DNA from: Gemmatimonadaceae bacterium
Lineage (GTDB): Bacteria > Gemmatimonadota > Gemmatimonadetes > Gemmatimonadales > Gemmatimonadaceae
Length of the DNA stretch: 64,000 nucleotides
Reading direction: 5' to 3'
Assembly (NCBI GenBank): GCA_025362035.1
Contig: JANYIN010000007.1
Location: forward strand, 1 to 64,000
Shown here: in pieces, positions 24,652-33,509 of the stretch
How the letters are laid out: the number at the start of each line of letters is the position of its first letter
Numbering within the stretch: the stretch's first letter is position 1
Made by a program: the position numbers and the translations under genes
Notes under the pieces: generated by a model
Told to the model about the DNA's origin: nothing
What the model saw: the letters and a program-made list of their open reading frames with translations, nothing else
Databases searched by the model: none

Positions 24652-26632
24652 AGCGACGTGCATGACGAACGTCTTGGCCAACGCCGAGCACCTCGCGAAT
24701 CAGGTGGCGGCAGTTGCCGGCCGGCTCGCGGAAATGCTCGCGAAGGCGTGCATTTCCTGCGACGAGGCCGTGGCGCCGGGAATCGCGTTTCTCCGGTCCG
24801 TTGCACTAGCGGCCACTGCGCAGTCCGGCGAGCCACGCGAGGAAGCCGGTCATCCAATCGAGCGTCTCACCGCAACATACGAGATGCTGCGCGTGGAACG
24901 TGATCTCCTGCTGCTCGCGGGCATGGCCGAAGAGCACGAAGGATTCGCCATCCTCTTTCGCACGCTGCATCCGCGCGGTGAGCCGCGGCCGACAGTGGGA
25001 CTGGCGGCGCAACTGCTGTGTGAGTCGCCGAGCGACCGGATGATGCTGCGCAAGCTGCTCCTCACTGGCGCCAGCGCGCGCAGCGGGGCGATCCTGCTCA
25101 GCGAGGATGGCCCATTCTACGAGCGGTCGCTGCTGCTCGCTGACGCACTCTGGCCCGCGCTCGCTGGTGTGGACGTGTGGCCTGCGCGTGTGCGTCCGCT
25201 CGCTTGCGCGACGGAAGCCAGCGGGCTGGAGGAGTGGCTCGACAGCGAACAGGTGGCGCGAGCCGTCGCCGCGCTGCAGCGAGGGGGGCCGGCGCTCGTA
25301 CTCGTCGTTGCCGACGATGAACTCGGAGCAGTGCATCGCGCGGTCGCGATGGCGCGCCACGGCGTCGTTCCTGCCGTGGCTGTGGAGTATCCCGCGAATG
25401 CGGGCGACGACACCCAGCGATGGATCGCGCTGCACGCGGTTGCCCGCGGAGTCGTACCCATCGTGCGCGTCACGGCGGCCGCGGACGGCCCGACTCGCGG
25501 TGCCCCCGCGTTTCGCGATGCGCCGACGCCTGTTGTCCTCTGCGCGCGTGCCGGCGCATTGGTCGTCCGAGGCTCGCGACCAGTGTTCCATGTGACGGCG
25601 GATCGACTCCCGGTCCGTTCGCGCAGTCGTCTCTGGACCGCGTTGCTTCCCGAACTGCGCGAGGACGCGCCGCTACTCGCTGCTCGCTACGCGCTCGAGC
25701 CACATGCAGTGCGCGACATCGCTGCTGACGTGCGCGAGCGAGCGAGCGCGGAGGAGCGCGTGCCGAACGGAACCGACGTCGCGGACAGCGTGCGTACGCG
25801 TGCAAACCTCGCCACGGCAGGCGGTGTGCGCGTCGTTCATCCGGTGGCGACCTGGAATCAGCTCATCCTGCCCAACGACCGGAAGCACCAACTCCGTGAG
25901 GCGCTGGATCGCCTGGTGCAGCAGGGACGGGTGCTGGACGATTGGGGATTTCTGGCCGGGCGGCCCGGCGCACGAGGCGTGCGGATGCTATTCGCTGGGC
26001 CGCCCGGTACCGGCAAGACGCTCGCCGCCGAAGTGCTGGCGCACACCCTTGGCGTAGACCTGCTGGTGGTGGACCTCGCGCGCGTGGTCTCGAAATGGAT
26101 TGGGGAGACGGAGAAGAATCTCTCCGACGTCTTCGATGCCGCTGAACGGACGCAAGCCGTGCTCCTCTTTGACGAGGCGGACGCGCTGTTCGGCAAGCGC
26201 ACCGAGGTCAACGACGCGCACGACCGCTACGCAAACCTAGAAACGGCCTATCTCCTCGCTCGCGTCGAGCGATTCGACGGCCTGGCCATCCTGTCCACGA
26301 ACCTGCGAGAGAACATCGACGCGGCGTTTACGCGACGGCTCGAGTTCGTCGTCGACTTCGACGAACCGTCCATCGACGAGCGCGCTGGAATCTGGCGCTG
26401 CCACATTCCGGATCGCGCGCCGCTCGCGGCCGATGTGTGCGTGGACGAGTTGGCGTCGCTCTATCCAATCGTCGGCGGCCTCATTCGGAACGCCTCGGTG
26501 GCGGCCGGATTCCTGGCGTCCGCCGCTGACAGCCCGATCACCCGCACCGATTTCGTCCGCGCCGTGCGGCGCGAATACGAGAAGTCCGGACGCGCCTTTC
26601 CCGGCGCCCCAGCAGGCACGTTCACTTCGTAG
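24644..26632 (+). CDS. AAA+ ATPase of the eCIS (Pvc15/Afp15-like)
   Basis: Starting at ATG 24644, which overlaps the previous stop, gives 662 aa. The first 400 residues are a divergent, helical N-terminal domain with no clear motif. The AAA+ domain has Walker A GPPGTGKT (from residue 452), Walker B VLLFDEADALFG (about 505-516), a sensor-1 Asn in LAILSTNLRENID and Arg-finger candidates in FTRRLEFVVDF. Pvc15-type ATPases are conserved in eCIS loci and are thought to load cargo or help assembly inside the producer cell. The next gene starts nine bases after its stop. Confidence 0.93.
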   Translation: MSEATCMTNVLANAEHLANQVAAVAGRLAEMLAKACISCDEAVAPGIAFLRSVALAATAQSGEPREEAGHPIERLTATYEMLRVERDLLLLAGMAEEHEGFAILFRTLHPRGEPRPTVGLAAQLLCESPSDRMMLRKLLLTGASARSGAILLSEDGPFYERSLLLADALWPALAGVDVWPARVRPLACATEASGLEEWLDSEQVARAVAALQRGGPALVLVVADDELGAVHRAVAMARHGVVPAVAVEYPANAGDDTQRWIALHAVARGVVPIVRVTAAADGPTRGAPAFRDAPTPVVLCARAGALVVRGSRPVFHVTADRLPVRSRSRLWTALLPELREDAPLLAARYALEPHAVRDIAADVRERASAEERVPNGTDVADSVRTRANLATAGGVRVVHPVATWNQLILPNDRKHQLREALDRLVQQGRVLDDWGFLAGRPGARGVRMLFAGPPGTGKTLAAEVLAHTLGVDLLVVDLARVVSKWIGETEKNLSDVFDAAERTQAVLLFDEADALFGKRTEVNDAHDRYANLETAYLLARVERFDGLAILSTNLRENIDAAFTRRLEFVVDFDEPSIDERAGIWRCHIPDRAPLAADVCVDELASLYPIVGGLIRNASVAAGFLASAADSPITRTDFVRAVRREYEKSGRAFPGAPAGTFTS

Positions 26633-26641
26633 GAGGACGGT

Positions 26642-28009
26642 ATGGCGATCACCCTCGTGCAGTATTGGCAGCAGGAGCGCGACATCCACGAAGCGGCGCA
26701 GACGGCGGCGCAGAACGACCTCGCCATGTCACAGGCGGCATTGGTCGCGGCGAAGACGTCGCTCGACACGCGCGTCGCCGCGCTCGAGAAGCTCAGCACT
26801 GACATCGCGACCAATCGCGGCAAGCTTGCCACCACGTCGGTACCGTCGCAGGTGACAGCGCTCAACAACACCATTCGGGACCAGATCGTTCAACATCGCA
26901 CGATGCAGGGTGCCATCCTCGACGATCAGGACACCATTGCGTCCGCTCAGTCGGACACGGATGCGGCCACCTCCGTTCTCAAGCGGACTACTACGCGCGT
27001 CGCCGCCAGCAGTGCGGCGCTCACCGCCGCGACGGAGGCGAGCAAGAAGCGACAGTTGCTCAAGTCGCAGCTCGCCGCACCGCCATTCGACACCATGCAG
27101 GCGGACGCCACCGCGCTGGAGGCCAGCGCCGCCGCTACCGACGCGAAAGCGCAGATCGACGCAAACTTTCCGGCGCCACTGCAGGCAATCGCGTTCAAGC
27201 GTTACGCCACGCGCGCAGCGCGCGCTGCGCAGATCCGCCAAACCGTGAGCGATGCCGAAGCGGCGCTCGGTACGGCACTCTCAACTAACACGGGACTGGC
27301 CGGTGATGCCGCGAAAAAGGCGACCGACTTCCGTCACGCGGAGCAGGCGCTCAACGACTACGGAACGCGCGCGAAGATGCGATACGATCACGCCGTCGCC
27401 GTGCTCACTGACCTTCAGGCCATCAAACTGGGCACCCGGAGCCCCGACCTCCTGTCGGTGCAGGAAAAGCTCGACGTCGCGCCGAGTGTCGCCCGCACCG
27501 CCGCGGAGACCAACGCGGAGCCGCTCGACGCGGACCGCAAAGACGTCTACACGGCACGCAACGACCTCGACGTGCAGACGCTGACGCAGATCGGCGCCGA
27601 CGTCGACAAGCTCGCCACGGATCCCGCCATGAAGGCCAAGCGCGATGCCATCGTCGCCAAGGCTGCCTCGCTCAAAACCGCACAGGACGCGCTCGTGACC
27701 AGCGGAGAGCGAAAAACGCTCGACGAGTGGCAGGTGGTGGTGCAGGATGCCGCCTGGCGCGCGTTGATCGACTACTACGAAACGGCGGCCGCGCTCACCG
27801 AGCTCAAGGCAACGGCGCCAGCGACCCTCGCGGCGGCCCTGGACACGGCGGAGGACGCGTACGCCGTCGCGCTCGGCGCCGCTGCCAAGGCGCAGCGCCA
27901 GTCGGACGCACTCGGCGATGTGGTCACGCTGCGCGCCGCGCGCGCCGATGCATCGGCGGCGTCACTTTCTGGTCGTCTGCTCAGCGCCGTTCGCGGCGAC
28001 AGCTTCTAG
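26642..28009 (+). CDS. Long coiled-coil protein, candidate tape measure
   Basis: A 455-aa protein almost entirely Ala/Asp/Thr/Lys-rich helix with coiled-coil character (TSLDTRVAALEKLSTDIATN; DVQTLTQIGADVDKLATD). There is no signal peptide or membrane segment. AGGAGG at 26631-26636 is a good ribosome site for ATG 26642. No other protein in the cluster looks like the tape measure that sets tube length in Afp14/Pvc14. If this one serves, an extended helix of this length would give a short tube of roughly 65-70 nm. A tail-spike stalk or chaperone is also possible. Confidence 0.65.
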   Translation: MAITLVQYWQQERDIHEAAQTAAQNDLAMSQAALVAAKTSLDTRVAALEKLSTDIATNRGKLATTSVPSQVTALNNTIRDQIVQHRTMQGAILDDQDTIASAQSDTDAATSVLKRTTTRVAASSAALTAATEASKKRQLLKSQLAAPPFDTMQADATALEASAAATDAKAQIDANFPAPLQAIAFKRYATRAARAAQIRQTVSDAEAALGTALSTNTGLAGDAAKKATDFRHAEQALNDYGTRAKMRYDHAVAVLTDLQAIKLGTRSPDLLSVQEKLDVAPSVARTAAETNAEPLDADRKDVYTARNDLDVQTLTQIGADVDKLATDPAMKAKRDAIVAKAASLKTAQDALVTSGERKTLDEWQVVVQDAAWRALIDYYETAAALTELKATAPATLAAALDTAEDAYAVALGAAAKAQRQSDALGDVVTLRAARADASAASLSGRLLSAVRGDSF

Positions 28010-28017
28010 GAGATTCC

Positions 28018-29484
28018 ATGGCCACCACTGCCCTTGACGCCGGCTGCGGATGCGGCGGCGCCGAGCATGACTCGGGAGACGGAGCGTTGCCGGCGAATCC
28101 GTTCACCGCGCTGCAATACCACTTCGGCATGCTGCTCGGCGTCGACGATCTGGAGACGGCGCAGGCCTACCCGCGCGGCAAGATCCGCTTGCACAACGCC
28201 TGGCTGCATCGCGAGGGCGTCGTGTGGGGACTCGACGTCAGCTTCAACACGCGTCGAGAGCTCGTCGTCAAGCCTGGTCTCGCGCTCGATGCTGCCGGCC
28301 GCGAGCTCCATCTCGACGCCACCGCCTGTGTGGACCTCGGCAAGTGGTACGAGAAGCACAAGGACGACGAAGGGTTCGTCTTTACCGACGATGGGTCGGG
28401 CGGCAAGCGATTCGACGTGCACGTCGTTGCCCGCTTCCGCGCGTGCCTTGCGCGACCCGTTCCAGCGATCGCCGATCCGTGCGCCGGTTCCGAGCTGGAT
28501 ACGGCATTCTCTCGCGTGTCGGAGACGATCGAGCTGTTGCTGCGGCCAGGAAAGGCTCCGCCGAAGGACCTCGGCTATCATCGGCTGCGCATCCTGTTCT
28601 CGCTCGAGAACGACGCGCCTCCGTACGCCGAAGTGAAGACGCGCCGTGACTCAATTCTCGCGATGGCAGTGGACCAGCAACCGCGCGCCTACCTCGATGC
28701 GTTTCGGGAATTCGCGGCGCTCGATGAAATCGATCTCGTACCACAGTTCGATGAGTCTGGGGTGGTGTCGTCGCTGTTCCCAGAGGATCCAACCGAAGTT
28801 GTGCTGGCCGATGTCAATGCCATCGATGTGCGGCCGGCCGCTGGCGTCGGCGCCACGGGATGGTCGATCGTCGCTCCGGTGCCCGTGCCGAACGTTCGCG
28901 TACGCCGGTCGCACGTCGCGACGGCGACGATCCAGGAGTTGCTGTGCGGACCACTGTTCGCTGCGCTTGCCGCCGCGCCGCCGTCGCCACCCCCAACTCC
29001 GCCGCTGCCGCCGCCGGCACCCGGGACACCGGCGCCAGCGGTTGTGATGCCCCCAAACGCACCCGTGTCGCCGAGCCCCACCGTGGATACGGAGGGCACA
29101 GTTACCGGCGACGCCGGCGGACCACGCGTGGACCCTGCGAACGCGAAGATCACCTCGAGCCAAAGCATCAGCCTCGACTTCTCAGCGCCATTGTCGTTGC
29201 GCGGGGTGGGGCCGGAGCAGTTCAGCGTGACCGCGTACTCTGCTGAGGGGGGCTGGACCACGCTCGCTATCTCCGATGTGAAGCTCGACTCGGCGGTCGA
29301 CAACGTGGTGCTCGACCTCAAGGACGCCATTCCCACGGGCCACATCATCAGGCTCATCGCGCGCGGCACTGGGCCGCAGCCCCTCCTGGGCACCGATCAC
29401 GTTCCGCTCGCCGGCGCCGTCGGTGGGCCTGCCGGCTCGGTGAACGACGGGCACGACTTCGTCATCATGCTGCAGAGGAACTAA
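28018..29484 (+). CDS. Fibre-like eCIS protein A (shared N-terminal module, Pro-rich linker, Ig-like end)
   Basis: A 488-aa protein with an AGGAG ribosome site before ATG 28018. The start carries Cys10 and Cys12 (GCGCGG). Residues about 27-110 contain a module with YHFGMLLGVDDLETAQAYPR, then HREGVVWGLDVS and LVVKPGLALDAAGREL, shared with the next protein. A Pro-rich linker (PPSPPPTPPLPPP) at about 322-345 leads to an Ig-like end with a bacterial adhesin-type pattern (DPANAKITSSQSISLDFSAP). The layout suggests an attachment or fibre role outside the particle. This is inferred from modularity and position. Confidence 0.7.
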   Translation: MATTALDAGCGCGGAEHDSGDGALPANPFTALQYHFGMLLGVDDLETAQAYPRGKIRLHNAWLHREGVVWGLDVSFNTRRELVVKPGLALDAAGRELHLDATACVDLGKWYEKHKDDEGFVFTDDGSGGKRFDVHVVARFRACLARPVPAIADPCAGSELDTAFSRVSETIELLLRPGKAPPKDLGYHRLRILFSLENDAPPYAEVKTRRDSILAMAVDQQPRAYLDAFREFAALDEIDLVPQFDESGVVSSLFPEDPTEVVLADVNAIDVRPAAGVGATGWSIVAPVPVPNVRVRRSHVATATIQELLCGPLFAALAAAPPSPPPTPPLPPPAPGTPAPAVVMPPNAPVSPSPTVDTEGTVTGDAGGPRVDPANAKITSSQSISLDFSAPLSLRGVGPEQFSVTAYSAEGGWTTLAISDVKLDSAVDNVVLDLKDAIPTGHIIRLIARGTGPQPLLGTDHVPLAGAVGGPAGSVNDGHDFVIMLQRN

Positions 29485-29486
29485 CC

Positions 29487-32400
29487 GTGTCGCCACTCAT
29501 CAACGAAGGCACCGACCTCGCGCTGCGCTTCGCGAGTGCGAGCGGGCAGACCGTCGTCAACGCCGACTCGCCGCTCACGCGGCTCAACTATTTCGACGGC
29601 AAGTTCCTGCGCGCCGATGACCTCCGTCGCGAGCAGAGCTACATGCGCCAGCTCGTGCAGTTTTCCAATCAGGGGCTCGGCGCGGGGATCGTGTACGGCA
29701 TGGACACCGTGCTCGACAACAAGGGCCGTCTCAGCATCGGTGCCGGCCTCGCGATGGATTCAACGGGGCGCACGCTGCTCATCGGACAGACGGCGACCCT
29801 CGACGTCGCGGCGCTCATCGACGCCTCGCGACGCATCGCATCATCACGGCTGATGAAGACAGGGCTGGCCGCAACCGGTGCCGAGTTCGGCGATTGCATC
29901 GAGAGCAGCGCCCCACCTGCAGACGGACTCACCCCCGCCGGATCGCTGTACGTCATCTGTGTGGGCCACGCTGAATCTCTGTGTGGTACCGAAGACGTAT
30001 ACGGACGTCTCTGCGAAGAGGCGTGCGTGACGGCGACGGACCGGCCGCTCGTGGTGGAGGGTGTCGTCGTCCGCGCGTTGCCGCTCACACTGCGCACGCC
30101 TCTCGCAAGCTCTCGCGTGCCGCTTGACCGGCGCCACCTCCGCTCGCTCGTCGCATCGGCGTACTTCGAGGACGAGCGTCATATCGTCGAGAGTCTCATA
30201 TCGCGTGCCGGCCTCGCGCTCGATACGTGGTGCGTCGGCGCCGAGCTGTCCGCTGTGGGATGCGTGCCGCTCGCCGTGATCAGTCGTGCGGGTGCCGCTA
30301 CCGTTTTCCTCGACGCGTGGACGGTCCGTCGCGAGCGAATGAACGCACCCGCGAAGCGCTACTGGGCGTGGCGCATGGCTATGCGGCCGTGGGACGTATT
30401 TCTCGCGCACGTGCTCCAGTTCCAGTGCCAGCTGCACGAAGTGCTCGGCGACGATCCCTCGGATCCCGGCAACGTCGATCCGTGCGCGCCGCAGCAGTCC
30501 GTCCTCAGCGAAACCGCGAAGTATCTGAGCGAGGTCGACCAGACGTACACGCAGCATATCGAAGCGCTGGCGAAGCTCGACCTGGCGTCCAACGCATTTC
30601 AGCCGCAGGACGCGCGGTTCCAATTGCAGGGAGGTGTCGCGAGTCTGGCCCGGCTCCGCGAGCGGATCGACGGCGCGCTCAAGGTGATGATTGCCGGACC
30701 GCGCAGCCGTGTGTTGATCAACGGCGGTATCGTCGAGCTTCCGTCCGCGGGATACTTGCCGGTGGTGCCAGGTACCGTCACCGTGAACGATCAGGTACGT
30801 CGCCTGCTTGGCGAAGGCCTCGACCTTCGCTTTTGCATCGTGCGCCCCGACTTCGTGCCGCACGCGCTGGAAGAAGCACAGCACATGGAGCGCATTTCGC
30901 TGCTCGAAGGCCTCGACGATCCCCAGGCGAAGCCGGAGGTGGACATTCTCGTGCCGAATGGCGACCTGCTCCTGACCACTGCGTCGAGTCTCACCGGCTT
31001 TGATACGCAGTTGAGGCTCCTGCCAACCATGTCTGCCTCGCTGGCGGGGGCGAACAGTGCGACCATCACCTCGTCGTCGGCGCCGCCGAAACCGCTCATG
31101 GTGCACGGCGCGGCGCGCGGCGAGTCGAATGGGACGGGTGGCTCGTTCCACTTCGCTGGCGCACAGGAAGCCGTGGCAGCGAAACAGGTCATCGGTCTCG
31201 TGAGCAGCATGAACGATTTCGTCGCGGCCAAGGCGAAGACGCGTGACACGATGCTGCGCACCGCCGTGCGCAACACGACCGCAGGCAGCTTTGGTTTCGC
31301 GCGCTCCGCAACCCCGGTGGACGACATTCTCTCTCGCTTCTCAGCGCGAGCGGTTGCGGCGGCGGGCGCGCCGATCGACACCGCAGGTGCACCGATGACG
31401 AGTCCCTCGGGCGAGCTCACGAACGCCGCGGCGGCCACGCCGCCGGCGCCGCTCGTCGGTATCTGGACCACGATGCGCACCGAGCGCGACCCCTACACCT
31501 TGGGTGTCGCTGAGACGACGCCGATGAGCGTGGAGTTCACGCTGACGTCCGAGCGGACGACCGCCACAGGCGCGGATACGCATGTGCTCATGCGCATCCG
31601 TGCTTTCGCCACGTTCAGCGCGACGCAAGCGCCCGTGGATGGACCCAGTGGCCGCGTGATGACGGGAAACCTGTCGGGCACCTACACGGTGCAGGCATTT
31701 CTCGAGACCACCACTGGCGCCGACAACACCAAGCCGTTCGACGTCGACGTCAAGCTGCTCCGCACTGGCAACGCGGCGTCGGGCACGGTGCGTGTGCAGT
31801 TCGGCACTGGGGCTGCCTCCTACCAGTTCCAGACCGATGCGTCGTGGGGCGGGCAGCCGCTCGAGGCCACGCTCAAGCTCTCGCTGCTTCTGGGGCAACG
31901 GCTGCAGGTGGCCGGTCTGCCGAGTCTGCTCGAAGTGCTCAGTGCGAACGCCATCACGGATCCCGAGGCGCTCGCTGAAGGCGGCGGGCTGCGCCTGTTG
32001 TCCACGAATGCGCTCGGATTGATCGGCGACGAACTCACGCGCGCCACCCAGAACGGCATTGCATTCGTGGATGTCGCCGAGCGGTTGCTCTTCCCGCCGC
32101 CGCCTCCACCGACGGATGATCTCACTGTACGCGCTACGCTGGACTGGGTGCTGTTCCACCGTCGTCGCACCAAGCGGTGCGCACCATCGGTATCGCAGCC
32201 GGCGTCTACGGCGGCTCGTCGGTATCAGCTCTACACGTTCCGCGCGAAGAACCAACAGGAAGTGGACCTGGTTCGACGCACGTTGCAAACGAGCGGCACC
32301 TTCACGCGCGGACTACGCCGCGTGGATGCGCTGGAGTTCGCGAGTGGCGCCGGCACCCTGGTGACGCCAAGCGACGCGCTGCTGAGCGATTGGACAGCGG

Positions 32401-33443
32401 CGCAGCCGGGGAACACGCTGGTATATGGCTTCATCGCGACGTCCGTGGCCGCTGATGCACCTTTGGCGAACGCCCGCCTCGCACGTGCCGCGAGGGGCGT
32501 CGCGGCAATCTCGCCATTCGATCCGGTGCAGGGCGTGCTCGAAGTATTGCCATCAGTGCCGGCGACGATGACGGTGCCGGGGACCGATGGTGTGCTATTG
32601 CTCGTCACACTCGATGCGGTGCACACGACATGTCATGACGTATATCGTGTCGTGCTGGACGCGGAGGCGCAGCGTTACCTGAAGCAAAGTCTGCTCGACC
32701 GGCTCCTCACATTGCCGGGCACGACCAATCTCGGCGAAGCCCAATTCGACGACGGCTCGACTATCGTCGATGCGGCGGACGCTGCGGCACTGAAGCAGCT
32801 GTGGAAGGGTGCCGGCGTCGTAGCGCCAGCGGAGGTGTACGTGTTCCCGAAGCCGAACGACACGTCGGGTGGCGATGACGTGACGCTGACGGCGCGCGGA
32901 CGCGCGATCGCGGACGCGCTCGGCGGCACTGCGAACACCACGGTGCAAACGGGCCAGGCGCAAGGGGCATGGCCCGTTGGGGCAACCTGTCCGGTGGTCA
33001 CGGTCGTCGGCGTGCCAGCGCAGCGCCTGCTGCGTGTAGTGATGATCGAGACTGGTGGGCAGGTTGGCATGCCCGTGATGGCCCGCGTTCCGATCGTCAA
33101 CGATGTCGTTGGGTTCGACGGCACGAGTGTGCAACAGGACGCGCGCTTCAAGGCGATGATCAAGGAACTCGAGGCGTTCTTCGCGCCAGGCAAGATCCTT
33201 CGAAGCCTCATCGGACTCGAGCTCGCAACCAACAGTGCCTTGGACACCGCCGCGAATGATCGGCTCGAATCGATGTTCAAGACGTTGGCGAGCACTACGC
33301 CACCGATCACGGATGGCTCTCATCCACGTCAACCTCGACGTGTGCGCGCGGCCACGACGAGTGAAGCGGCGTTTTTCGGCGAAAACGGCGTGAGCGTAGA
33401 CGATCTACTGGTGATGACGATTACGCAGTCCATCAACGCGTGA
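29487..33443 (+). CDS. Fibre-like eCIS protein B, 1318 aa (shared N-terminal module)
   Basis: Starts at GTG 29487, two bases after the previous stop. Residues about 25-105 hold the same module as protein A (LNYFDGKFLRADDLRREQSY, GLGAGIVYGMDTV, LSIGAGLAMDSTGRTLLI). A long region of mixed strands and helices follows, with several Cys (CGTEDVYGRLCEEAC near residue 165). A central Thr/Ala/Ser-rich beta region (VEFTLTSERTTATGADTHVL) and a helical C-terminus complete it. No enzyme motif is seen. It is the largest structural candidate, and its position before the effector fits a tail fibre or receptor-binding protein. An exported cargo is the main alternative. Confidence 0.68.
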   Translation: MSPLINEGTDLALRFASASGQTVVNADSPLTRLNYFDGKFLRADDLRREQSYMRQLVQFSNQGLGAGIVYGMDTVLDNKGRLSIGAGLAMDSTGRTLLIGQTATLDVAALIDASRRIASSRLMKTGLAATGAEFGDCIESSAPPADGLTPAGSLYVICVGHAESLCGTEDVYGRLCEEACVTATDRPLVVEGVVVRALPLTLRTPLASSRVPLDRRHLRSLVASAYFEDERHIVESLISRAGLALDTWCVGAELSAVGCVPLAVISRAGAATVFLDAWTVRRERMNAPAKRYWAWRMAMRPWDVFLAHVLQFQCQLHEVLGDDPSDPGNVDPCAPQQSVLSETAKYLSEVDQTYTQHIEALAKLDLASNAFQPQDARFQLQGGVASLARLRERIDGALKVMIAGPRSRVLINGGIVELPSAGYLPVVPGTVTVNDQVRRLLGEGLDLRFCIVRPDFVPHALEEAQHMERISLLEGLDDPQAKPEVDILVPNGDLLLTTASSLTGFDTQLRLLPTMSASLAGANSATITSSSAPPKPLMVHGAARGESNGTGGSFHFAGAQEAVAAKQVIGLVSSMNDFVAAKAKTRDTMLRTAVRNTTAGSFGFARSATPVDDILSRFSARAVAAAGAPIDTAGAPMTSPSGELTNAAAATPPAPLVGIWTTMRTERDPYTLGVAETTPMSVEFTLTSERTTATGADTHVLMRIRAFATFSATQAPVDGPSGRVMTGNLSGTYTVQAFLETTTGADNTKPFDVDVKLLRTGNAASGTVRVQFGTGAASYQFQTDASWGGQPLEATLKLSLLLGQRLQVAGLPSLLEVLSANAITDPEALAEGGGLRLLSTNALGLIGDELTRATQNGIAFVDVAERLLFPPPPPPTDDLTVRATLDWVLFHRRRTKRCAPSVSQPASTAARRYQLYTFRAKNQQEVDLVRRTLQTSGTFTRGLRRVDALEFASGAGTLVTPSDALLSDWTAAQPGNTLVYGFIATSVAADAPLANARLARAARGVAAISPFDPVQGVLEVLPSVPATMTVPGTDGVLLLVTLDAVHTTCHDVYRVVLDAEAQRYLKQSLLDRLLTLPGTTNLGEAQFDDGSTIVDAADAAALKQLWKGAGVVAPAEVYVFPKPNDTSGGDDVTLTARGRAIADALGGTANTTVQTGQAQGAWPVGATCPVVTVVGVPAQRLLRVVMIETGGQVGMPVMARVPIVNDVVGFDGTSVQQDARFKAMIKELEAFFAPGKILRSLIGLELATNSALDTAANDRLESMFKTLASTTPPITDGSHPRQPRRVRAATTSEAAFFGENGVSVDDLLVMTITQSINA

Positions 33444-33509
33444 CGCGCGGGGGATCGCACGGGGTCGGACTACCTCGTGCGACTTCCCGGAAAGCGACGG
33501 GAGGGGTGA

